Origin: Chthoniobacterales bacterium
GTDB taxonomy: Bacteria; Verrucomicrobiota; Verrucomicrobiia; Chthoniobacterales; JACTMZ01
Direction: 5' to 3'
Assembly (NCBI GenBank): GCA_017853515.1
Contig: JAFMJK010000047.1
Coordinates: forward strand, 1 to 12,103
DNA length: 12,103 bases
Shown: piece after piece, positions 5,838 through 12,103 of the stretch
Layout: each line of letters opens with the position of its first letter
How positions within the stretch are numbered: the stretch's first letter is position 1
Position numbers and translations under genes: made by a program
The notes under the pieces: model-generated
Databases searched by the model: none
What the model saw: only the letters and a program-made list of their open reading frames with translations
Told to the model about the DNA's origin: nothing

Positions 5838-8122
5838 GCCGCGGGCCGATCCTCCCCGATGACCTGCACTTCGTTTTCCAACCGCACGCCGTGGCGCGCG
5901 AGAACGGCGGCGCGCACTTCCTCGACAAGGGCGAGGACATCGGTGGCGCTGGCACCGCCTTCGTTCACGATGAAATTGGCGTGGCGGTCGGATACGCGGG
6001 CCGCACCGACGTGGTGATTTTTCAGCCCGGCGCTATCGACCAACTGGCCGGCCTTGCCGCCCTCGGGATTGCGGAAGATGCAGCCGGCGCTGGCGCCCGC
6101 GGGTTGGGAGGCTTTTCGTTTGGCCGAGTATTCTTTGGTGCGGCGATCGACCTCGGCCGGATCCGCCCGCTCACCGCGGAACACGGCGGAAAGAGCGTAG
6201 TTGGCGCGGAGCAAGGGAACGTTGCGGTAATGCACTTCGAGCTCGCGCGGCGTTTTCTCGAGAATATTTCCCTCGTGGTCTGCGTAGCGCAGGCGCTCGA
6301 CCTGATCGAAAGCCTCCACACCCATCGCCCCGGCGTTCATGCGGAGACATCCGCCGACGTCACCGGGAATGCCCTCCATCCACTCGAAGCCGGCGAGCCC
6401 GGCGGTGACCGCCGCACCGCTCAGGGCTTTGAGGCGCACACCGACCCCGGCGCGAATGCAATCGCCCTCGACGGCGAACTCCCCGAACACTCCGCGGCGC
6501 AGGCGCACGACGGCGCCGCGCAACCCGCCGTCGCGCACGATGAGGTTCGATCCCCGTCCCACCACCATGAGCGGAATGCCTTCGCCGTGGGCAACACGGA
6601 CGAGCTCGCAAAATCCGTGCTCCGTCTCGGGCTCGAGCCAGAACTGCGCGGGCCCGCCCACCCTCATCGTGGTGTGCTTGGCCATCGGTTCATACAAACG
6701 CGCCACGCCGTCGCCCATAGCCTCGCGCAACATCTCCAAGATGCGCAGATCGGAGGCGAGCGCCGTCCCCTGCTCGTGGATGTTTCCCGCACCGAGCGTG
6801 ACAAGAAGATCGCCGGGACGCAGCAACTGTCCCGCGCAACGCCCGGCCTCGTCGCGGGCGGCCTGATAATAAACATCTTTGGCCCCGTGGCGCGCGGCCG
6901 CGTCGACAAGGAGTTGTCCGCTCACGCCGCGGATGGGTTCTTCGCTGGCCGGATAAACATCGGTCACCACCGCGGCGTCGGCGAGCGCCAGAGCGCGTCC
7001 GAACTCCTCCTGCAACGCCTGCGTGCGCGTATAGCGGTGCGGTTGGAACAGAAGAAGAACACGCGCGCGTCCCGTGTCGCGGGCGGCGCGGAGCACGGCG
7101 GCGATTTCCGTCGGATGGTGTCCGTAATCGTCAACGACGAGAAAATCAGGCGAAGCGAAAAGCGTTTCGAAGCGGCGGCGGGCTCCGCGGAAGGTTTCGA
7201 GCGCTTTGGCGCAGACGGAAAGATCGAGCCCGAGCTCGGCGGCGAGCGCGAGTGCGGCGCAGGCATTGATCGCGTTGTGCTCGCCGGGAACATTCAAGGT
7301 GACGCGCGCGAGCTCCTCCCCGCCGCGAAAGACGGCAAAAACGGAACCGAAGTCGGCGGCGCGGAAGTCGCGCAGCGCGTAATGGCCGGTCTTGCCATAG
7401 GACACGGCGTCGGGGAAAGCGGCGCAGACGCGGCGCGCACCTTCGTCATCCGAGCAGTAAATGATCTTGCCGGCGGTCTGGCGGAGCAGTTGCGTGAAAG
7501 CCGCGTCGATCGCGGCAAGATCGGGATAATGATCGAGGTGTTCCGGCTCGATGTTGAGCACGATGCTGTGCTCGGGATGGTATTGCACGATGGTGCCGTC
7601 GCTCTCATCCCCCTCGGCGATGAAAAATTCACCGCCCGCATCCCAGCGAGCATTGGTGCCGAGAATCGGGATCTCCGCGCCGACATAATGCGAAGGATGT
7701 GTCCCGGCGGCGCGGAAGACATGCGCCGTCATGGCCGAAACCGTCGTCTTGCCGTGCATGCCGCAGACAAGGATGCCTTTTTTTCCGGCCATGAGGCCGG
7801 AGAGAGCTTCGGCGCGACGGACCAGCGGTTTTCCCGCGGCGCGCGCGGCATCGAAGGCGGGATTCCCGGCGCGGATGGCCGAGGAGTAGATGATCATCTC
7901 GGCATCGTCCGCGTCGGAGGCGCGATGCGGCGTGCGGAAATCGAGCCCGAGCGATTGCAGGCGCTTCACCTCCGCGGTGTCGACTTTGTCCGACCCGCTG
8001 ACGCGGTGGCCGAGAGCCAGGAGCAGCGCGGCGATGCCGCTCATGCCCGAACCGGCCACGCCGATGAGATGGATGCGGCGCGGCGATCCGTGCAGAAATT
8101 GGGCCAGTTCGCGGACGTTCAT
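5834..8122 (-). CDS. murC-murB: Fused MurC (UDP-MurNAc--L-Ala ligase) and MurB (UDP-MurNAc dehydrogenase)
   Basis: A 762-residue cytoplasmic protein carrying two consecutive steps of precursor synthesis. Residues 1 to about 470 are MurC: Rossmann-like GVAGSGMSGIA at 21-31, P-loop GMHGKTT at 121-127 (the second residue is usually Thr), GDESDG at 171-176, EHLDHY at 194-199, DDYGHHPTE at 331-339, FQPHRYTR at 359-366 and LGAGNI at 443-448. Residues about 473-755 are type II MurB, the FAD enzyme that reduces enolpyruvyl-UDP-GlcNAc with NADPH: VGRGSNL at 521-527, GIPGDVGG at 584-591, RMNAGA at 594-599, AGCIFRNP at 679-686 and LENEV at 748-752. The usual catalytic Ser before (V/I)F(K/R)NP is Cys681. 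The linker is only a few residues, with no stop or start between the halves, so this is a true fusion. MurB acts just before MurC, so direct hand-over of UDP-MurNAc is plausible. The ATG at 8122 overlaps the murG stop as ATGA. Confidence 0.96.
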   Translation of the reverse strand: MNVRELAQFLHGSPRRIHLIGVAGSGMSGIAALLLALGHRVSGSDKVDTAEVKRLQSLGLDFRTPHRASDADDAEMIIYSSAIRAGNPAFDAARAAGKPLVRRAEALSGLMAGKKGILVCGMHGKTTVSAMTAHVFRAAGTHPSHYVGAEIPILGTNARWDAGGEFFIAEGDESDGTIVQYHPEHSIVLNIEPEHLDHYPDLAAIDAAFTQLLRQTAGKIIYCSDDEGARRVCAAFPDAVSYGKTGHYALRDFRAADFGSVFAVFRGGEELARVTLNVPGEHNAINACAALALAAELGLDLSVCAKALETFRGARRRFETLFASPDFLVVDDYGHHPTEIAAVLRAARDTGRARVLLLFQPHRYTRTQALQEEFGRALALADAAVVTDVYPASEEPIRGVSGQLLVDAAARHGAKDVYYQAARDEAGRCAGQLLRPGDLLVTLGAGNIHEQGTALASDLRILEMLREAMGDGVARLYEPMAKHTTMRVGGPAQFWLEPETEHGFCELVRVAHGEGIPLMVVGRGSNLIVRDGGLRGAVVRLRRGVFGEFAVEGDCIRAGVGVRLKALSGAAVTAGLAGFEWMEGIPGDVGGCLRMNAGAMGVEAFDQVERLRYADHEGNILEKTPRELEVHYRNVPLLRANYALSAVFRGERADPAEVDRRTKEYSAKRKASQPAGASAGCIFRNPEGGKAGQLVDSAGLKNHHVGAARVSDRHANFIVNEGGASATDVLALVEEVRAAVLARHGVRLENEVQVIGEDRPAA
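5851..5857 (-). promoter_or_regulatory. Shine-Dalgarno-like sequence upstream of ddl
   Basis: GGGGAGG lies within the last codons of murC-murB. The core GGAGG is 13 bases from the ddl ATG at 5837, longer than the usual 5-9. It may help initiation at ddl but could also be chance in Gly-Glu codons. No better in-frame start is nearer to it. Confidence 0.4.
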
Positions 8123-9207
8123 TTCGTTGCGTGCGTCAATACGTCGGCCACCCTTTTCGCCGCGTCATGCGGGGCCAGCGACTTGGAGGCCGCGGCCATG
8201 GATTCCAAAGATGCTCCCGATGCGAGAAGGGACTTTAGCAGGGCGGCGAGCGAAGCTCCAGCAGCCTCGTTTTCCGGCACGAGGCGAGCCGCCCCGGCCT
8301 TCTCGAAAATACGGGCGTTCAGAGTCTGGTGATCCTCGGCCGCGTGGGGATAAGGGATGAGAATGGAAGGCAGGCCGAACGAGGAAAGTTCCGTCAAGCT
8401 GGCGGCCCCGGAGCGGGAAACGGCCAAGTCGGCCGCAGCGTAGACGTCCTGCATGCGGTCGCAAAAGGGAAGGACGACGGCAGTCACGCCGGCCGCGCGA
8501 TAAGCTTCGCCGAGTTTCGCCGCGTCGCGTTCCCCGCTGAGGTGGATGACTTGGATGCCGGCGCCTTGGAGATGCGGAGCCGCGTCGGCCATGGCGGCAT
8601 TGATGCCCGCGGCGCCCTGGCTTCCTCCCATGACGAGGAGAGTTCGCGCGTCGGGGTCCAAGCCGAGAAAGCGCAGCGCGCGGGCCTTGGCGGGAACATC
8701 GGCCACAAGTTCGCTGCGGATCGGCGTCCCGGTAACGCGCGATGTGCCGGCGGGAAAATGCTTCCCGCAATCCTCGAAGCCGAGCAACACCTCGCGACAA
8801 AAGCGCGCCCCGAGACGGTTCGCCTTGCCTGGAATGGCGTTGGATTCGTGCAGGTAGGCGGGGACGCCGCGCCGCCGCGCGGCGGCGAGCGGCGCCACGC
8901 TGGTGAATCCGCCCATGCCGAGCACGGCATCGGGACGAAAACGGTCGCAGATCGAGCCGCATTGGCGGTAGCTGGCGAAAAGGCGCTGCGCGAACCTGAG
9001 CGCCGTGGGCGAAAAAACGGAAGACAGTCCGACCGACGGCAGTGCCTCGCGCGGCATGTCGGGAAAAGCGCGCAGCGCGCGCTCGTCGATCGCTTTTTGC
9101 GAGACGAGGAGGAGCACCTCGTGGTTGGCGCGACGGAGTTCCTCGGCGACGGCCAACCCGGGGAACAAATGGCCGCCGGTTCCCCCGCACGCGATGACGA
9201 ATTTCAT
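8119..9207 (-). CDS. murG: UDP-GlcNAc:lipid I transferase MurG
   Basis: GT28-family, GT-B fold glycosyltransferase that adds GlcNAc to lipid I at the cytoplasmic membrane face to give lipid II; 362 residues, typical. The N-terminal glycine loop is GGTGGHLFPG at 8-17 with the conserved His13. GMGGFTS at 97-103 and HESNAIPGKANR at 120-131 (usually HEQNA.PG) follow. The C-terminal donor-binding half has MGGSQGA at 193-199, SRSGAASLTEL at 264-274 with the ribose-binding Glu273, and PHAAEDHQ at 287-294. The ATG at 9207 shares one base with the ftsW stop (TGATG); the long upstream in-frame extension is inside ftsW and was discarded. No Shine-Dalgarno sequence is visible, fitting termination-reinitiation. 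Confidence 0.97.
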   Translation of the reverse strand: MKFVIACGGTGGHLFPGLAVAEELRRANHEVLLLVSQKAIDERALRAFPDMPREALPSVGLSSVFSPTALRFAQRLFASYRQCGSICDRFRPDAVLGMGGFTSVAPLAAARRRGVPAYLHESNAIPGKANRLGARFCREVLLGFEDCGKHFPAGTSRVTGTPIRSELVADVPAKARALRFLGLDPDARTLLVMGGSQGAAGINAAMADAAPHLQGAGIQVIHLSGERDAAKLGEAYRAAGVTAVVLPFCDRMQDVYAAADLAVSRSGAASLTELSSFGLPSILIPYPHAAEDHQTLNARIFEKAGAARLVPENEAAGASLAALLKSLLASGASLESMAAASKSLAPHDAAKRVADVLTHATK

Positions 9208-10349
9208 CAGAAACGGACCGCGAGGCTGGTGGCAGGGACGGCGCGCGTGCGCGGCTTGGGCAGGCGGCGCCCCTGGCGGTGAATGTTGAGGAGAATGCCG
9301 ACGAGCAGCATGTTGACGGCAAGGTTGCTGCCGCCGTAGCTGATGAAGGGAAGCGGCATGCCTTTGTTCGGGAGCAGCGAGGTGGTCACGCCGATGTTGA
9401 TGGCGGCCTGCAGGGCGATAACGATGGTGATGCCGAAACCGAGGAGCATCCCGAAACGGTCTTTGGCGTTCATGGCGATCAGCGCCCCCGCGAGCAGCAT
9501 GAGCAGAAAGCAAAAGACGACGAGCAAGGTGAAGCGCAGTCCGAGTTCCTCGCCGATCATGGGGAAAATAAAATCGGTATGCGCGTAAGGCAGGTAGAGC
9601 ATTTTAAGGCGGCCATTGCCCAATCCCGCACCCGACACGCCGCCGGACCCGAAGGCAACCAAGGCCTGCCACTGCTGCAGGCCTTCATCGAGACGGGCCT
9701 TCTCGGGGTCGAGAAAAGCGAGAATGCGCGCGAAGCGCTCGGGGTTGTGCAACACGGCGTAGACCAAACCCGCCAGGGCGGCGACAAACATGGGAACGAG
9801 CCAGAGCAAACTCGCCCCGCCCACGAACATGACGCACACCGCAGTCAGACCGATCAAAGCGGATGCACCGAGGTCCACCTCCATGGCGATCAGGCCGATG
9901 AGCAAAGCGACAGCGCCGAGCGGCATGACAAATCCGCGGAGAAAACTTTTCGTTTCGTTTTCATGGCGGTGATACCACCACGCAAGAAAGACGAGCGAGG
10001 CGACCTTGGCCAACTCGCTCGGCTGGAACGAAGCGAACCCCAGGTTGATCCAGCGCCAGGAACCGTTGATTTTCATGCCGATCGGCGGCACGAAACAAAG
10101 GACGAGCAGCACGGCGGCCAGCGCGTAAAGATGCGGCCAGAATTTTCCCCACCACCGGTAATCGGTCAGCGACGCACCCACCAGAACGACGAGACCGATG
10201 CAGAGCCAGAACGTCTGGCGCCGGACGAAGTGATACATATCGCCGCGGCTGTCGGGGGCGAATGCACCCGTGCTTTGCAGCATGACGATCCCGATGGCCA
10301 GCAGGCTGACCACGGAAAGAATGAGTATGTAGGCCGTCCGGCCACGCAT
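9207..10349 (-). CDS. ftsW: SEDS peptidoglycan glycosyltransferase FtsW
   Basis: Integral membrane polymerase that extends glycan strands from lipid II at the septum with its partner class B PBP (FtsI, not in this window); 380 residues with about ten hydrophobic segments starting at residue 6. SEDS hallmarks: ING..RWINLG at 94-104, FQPSELAK at 108-115, a large loop after about 200 containing QQW..LVAFGSGG and G.GLG (to about 244), YLPYAHTDFIF at 252-262, GEELG at 266-270 and LLPNKGMPLPFISYGGS at 325-341. FtsW rather than RodA is inferred from operon position. The C terminus is basic and cytoplasmic. The start at 10349 puts the first membrane segment directly after a short basic N terminus; further upstream starts would run into the LysM gene, whose stop is 10 bases before this ATG. 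Confidence 0.95.
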   Translation of the reverse strand: MRGRTAYILILSVVSLLAIGIVMLQSTGAFAPDSRGDMYHFVRRQTFWLCIGLVVLVGASLTDYRWWGKFWPHLYALAAVLLVLCFVPPIGMKINGSWRWINLGFASFQPSELAKVASLVFLAWWYHRHENETKSFLRGFVMPLGAVALLIGLIAMEVDLGASALIGLTAVCVMFVGGASLLWLVPMFVAALAGLVYAVLHNPERFARILAFLDPEKARLDEGLQQWQALVAFGSGGVSGAGLGNGRLKMLYLPYAHTDFIFPMIGEELGLRFTLLVVFCFLLMLLAGALIAMNAKDRFGMLLGFGITIVIALQAAINIGVTTSLLPNKGMPLPFISYGGSNLAVNMLLVGILLNIHRQGRRLPKPRTRAVPATSLAVRF

Positions 10350-10359
10350 GGACGGGGGC

Positions 10360-11001
10360 CTACTTCTTCTTGGCCGGGACTTTGAGGATCGTGCCGATCT
10401 GCAGCTTGGTCGGGTCCTCGATGTTGTTCGCCTCAAGCAGCGACTGGTAAGTCACGCCGAGTTTCTTGGCGATTTTGTAGGGGTTGTCGCCCTTGGCCAC
10501 GGTGTAAGTGTCGCCGGTCGATGTCGCCTCGGACTTCTGCTTGGCCGGGGCCGGGGACTTCGTCTCGACAATGGGAGCTTCCGCCGATTTCGTGGCTGTC
10601 ATGATCGGCGCCGGCGAAATTTCCGCGGCGCGGAAAGCGGGCGCGGACGACTCCGGCAACGGCTCGAGCGAAGGCAAGGGCTCGTCCGCATCGGAGGGTT
10701 GGCGCTCCACGACCGCGGGCGCGGGCGCGGCCTGCTTCGGCTGGGAGGACAAGGCGAGCTTGTCGGAAAGTCCCGCCGCGATCGACGCACTCTGGCGTCC
10801 GGCATTGAGGTGGTTGAACGCCCAGATGCCGCCGACCGCCACGATGTGAAGCACGAGAACGACCATGAAGGCGTGGGACAACTTCATGTTCGGTTCGGAC
10901 TCGTAGTAGTCCTCGTCGCCCCGCATGGCGCGGGCCGAAGCGCGGACGACTTTGCGGGCCTTCGGTTTGGCCGTCATCTTGCTGAATAGCTGCAGTTTCA
11001 T
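10360..11001 (-). CDS. Single-pass membrane protein with C-terminal LysM domain
   Basis: A 213-residue protein with no standard gene name that I recognise. Residues 1-40 are basic then mixed-charge and should be cytoplasmic. One hydrophobic helix spans about 44-63. A Pro/Ala/Ser/Glu-rich, probably unstructured linker follows to about 160. One LysM repeat occupies about 164-208 (pattern YTVAKGDNPYKIAKKLGV, then LLEANNI and LQIGTILKVP). LysM domains bind GlcNAc-containing glycan, so the protein probably reaches from the membrane to peptidoglycan. It has no catalytic domain. Its start overlaps the murD stop (ATGA) and ftsW follows after 10 bases, so it is made together with septal wall enzymes; a role in division or in anchoring the synthase to the wall is inference from context. 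It has one of the two good ribosome sites in the window. The linker does not look like a coiled coil, which argues against FtsL or FtsB. Confidence 0.9.
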   Translation of the reverse strand: MKLQLFSKMTAKPKARKVVRASARAMRGDEDYYESEPNMKLSHAFMVVLVLHIVAVGGIWAFNHLNAGRQSASIAAGLSDKLALSSQPKQAAPAPAVVERQPSDADEPLPSLEPLPESSAPAFRAAEISPAPIMTATKSAEAPIVETKSPAPAKQKSEATSTGDTYTVAKGDNPYKIAKKLGVTYQSLLEANNIEDPTKLQIGTILKVPAKKK

Positions 11002-12103
11002 GTGTTTTTTTCCTTGGGTTGTATTTGGTGGGTTAGGTGCTTGAACAAATCCCCGCGCTCCTCGTAGCTGCGAAACATGTCGAAGGACGAGGTGCCCGGG
11101 GAAAAAAGGACGGTGTCGCCGCGGCGCGCGAGGCTGTGCGCCATGCCGACGGCGGACTCGAGCGAGTCGACCGGATGGCAAGGGACACTCCAATCGCGCG
11201 CGATGGATTGGCGCATCTCACCGATGAGGACGGCTTCCCGCACGCGTTCGCCGACCAGCGGGGCAACGGGAGCAAAATCGAAACCTTTGTTTTTGCCGCC
11301 GGCGATGAGGATCACCCCGCCCGACTGGCCTTGGATCGCCTGCGCGAGCGCGTCCAGGTTGGTCGACTTGGAGTCGTTGATCCACGTGACGCCGTCGATC
11401 TCCCGGACGAACTCGCAACGGTGCGGCGGCGGCGTGTAGTCGCGCGCGGCGGCAACCATCCTGTCGGGATCGGCCCCGAGGCACATCGCGGCGCCGAAAG
11501 CAGCCATGAGGTTTTCCGCATTGTGCGGTCCGCGCAGGCGCGTTTCCGCCATGTCGACGAGCTTTTTGCCGCCGTGGAGGATGACCGAACCATCGAGGGT
11601 GAAGTCGGCCTCCGCGGCGCGCGCGGCGGAAAAAGTGATCCGCCGCGCGCGCAGGGCCGGCAACTCCAACCGCGCGTTGACCACCGCGAAATCTTCCGCC
11701 GTCTGGCGGTCGAAGATGCGGAGTTTTGCCGCGCGGTAGGCGGCCACGTCCGGGTAACGGTCAAGATGGTTTGCGCTGAAGTTGGTCCAGACCGCGACCT
11801 TGGGACGAAAGCTGTCGGTGGATTCGAGTTGGAAGGAACTGATCTCCACCACGGCGGCGGCGAGTTGCGCGCTGCGCGCCGCGACCTCGCTGAAAGGCAG
11901 ACCGATGTTGCCGCACGCCTCGGCGCGGAGGCCCGCGGCGTCGAGCAGCGCGGCGGTCAGGCCCGTGGTCGTCGTCTTGCCGTTGGTGCCGGTGATGGCG
12001 ATGACCGGGCAGCGGCAATTGCGGAAGGCCAGTTCGATTTCACCGAGGAGGGGTATGCCGGCCTCGACCGGCCTCCGCGCGAGCGGCACCACGGGATCGA
12101 TCC
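10998..12103 (-). CDS. murD: UDP-MurNAc-L-Ala--D-Glu ligase MurD (5' end outside window)
   Basis: Mur ligase that adds D-Glu to UDP-MurNAc-L-Ala in the cytoplasm. The last 367 residues are visible; roughly the first 75-80 residues (the UDP-binding N domain) lie beyond the right edge. The frame is open to the edge, and the visible IDPVVPL fits the part that follows the SPG motif of the N domain, so a GTG at 12092 is internal and not the true start. Motifs in the visible part: P-loop GTNGKTTTT starting at visible residue 38, GNIGLPF, EISSFQLE, NFSANHLDRYP, GPHNAEN, HRCEFV, NDSKSTN and, near the end, SPGTSSFDMF followed by YEERG. The usual ACASFD near the C terminus is GTSSFD here. The stop overlaps the LysM gene start as ATGA, and an A-rich slippery heptamer lies just before it. 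Confidence 0.95.
   Translation of the reverse strand, partial: IDPVVPLARRPVEAGIPLLGEIELAFRNCRCPVIAITGTNGKTTTTGLTAALLDAAGLRAEACGNIGLPFSEVAARSAQLAAAVVEISSFQLESTDSFRPKVAVWTNFSANHLDRYPDVAAYRAAKLRIFDRQTAEDFAVVNARLELPALRARRITFSAARAAEADFTLDGSVILHGGKKLVDMAETRLRGPHNAENLMAAFGAAMCLGADPDRMVAAARDYTPPPHRCEFVREIDGVTWINDSKSTNLDALAQAIQGQSGGVILIAGGKNKGFDFAPVAPLVGERVREAVLIGEMRQSIARDWSVPCHPVDSLESAVGMAHSLARRGDTVLFSPGTSSFDMFRSYEERGDLFKHLTHQIQPKEKNT
11004..11010 (-). other. Candidate -1 frameshift heptamer A AAA AAC at the end of murD
   Basis: In the murD frame the final codons are GAA AAA AAC ACA TGA, so A AAA AAC stands in the exact phase of a canonical X XXY YYZ slippery site, two codons before the stop. A -1 slip continues as CAC ATG AAA and enters the LysM frame at its own start codon. 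An AAGGA precedes it. No strong downstream stem or pseudoknot was seen by eye. Use as a frameshift site is not shown; the run may simply serve the LysM ribosome site. Confidence 0.35.
11011..11015 (-). promoter_or_regulatory. Ribosome binding site of the LysM gene
   Basis: AAGGA lies 9 bases upstream of the ATG at 11001, inside the last codons of murD. It supports this start and independent entry of ribosomes. It also sits directly before an A7C run, where an internal Shine-Dalgarno could act as a frameshift stimulator. Confidence 0.6.

Noticed and set aside
5891..8332. An 813-codon plus-strand open frame opposite murC-murB and murG
   Set aside because: Same codon-phase artefact. The product is a low-complexity mix of Ala, Gly, Arg and Glu without recognisable motifs.
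12090..12092. GTG as the start of murD
   Set aside because: The frame stays open to the window edge and the preceding residues fit MurD, whose N-terminal domain would otherwise be missing.

Overview
The window is a single, gap-free block of minus-strand genes. It is a division and cell wall (dcw) cluster. In transcription order (right to left) it holds murD (5' end beyond the right edge), a small LysM membrane protein, ftsW, murG, a fused murC-murB, ddl, ftsQ, ftsA, ftsZ and clpB (3' end beyond the left edge). No rRNA, tRNA, mobile element, CRISPR array or clear promoter or terminator was seen. No intergenic stretch exceeds about 20 bases.

The sequence is GC-rich, and the genes almost never use TTA, CTA or TCA codons; this produces very long but meaningless antisense reading frames. 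Several features suggest the PVC superphylum, most likely Verrucomicrobia: the murD-LysM-ftsW-murG-murCB-ddl-ftsQ-ftsA-ftsZ order, the MurC-MurB fusion, and the form of the FtsZ tail, which ends almost directly in a DLDVPTF peptide. This assignment is inferred from gene content and remembered family patterns, not from a search.

Right side (about 8.1-12.1 kb): MurD adds D-Glu to the UDP-MurNAc peptide, FtsW polymerises glycan at the septum, and MurG makes lipid II. Between murD and ftsW lies a 213-residue single-pass membrane protein with a C-terminal LysM domain. It is the least characterised gene here. Centre (4.9-8.1 kb): the MurC-MurB fusion carries out the committed MurNAc-forming reduction and the first amino acid addition, and Ddl supplies D-Ala-D-Ala. 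Left side (1-4.9 kb): FtsQ, FtsA and FtsZ form the divisome scaffold, membrane anchor and cytoskeletal ring. The disaggregase ClpB follows only 18 bases after the ftsZ stop.

The genes from murD to ftsZ are joined by ATGA or TGATG overlaps or by gaps of 2-10 bases, and only two starts have a clear Shine-Dalgarno sequence, so translation is probably coupled along one long mRNA. The main points for a second look are: (1) FtsZ has lost the usual Asn/Asp/Asp residues of the catalytic T7 loop; (2) an in-frame A AAA AAC slippery heptamer lies at the murD/LysM overlap and could produce a membrane-tethered MurD-LysM fusion; (3) the LysM protein inside the operon; (4) a Cys at the MurB catalytic Ser position; (5) the ftsZ-clpB linkage.
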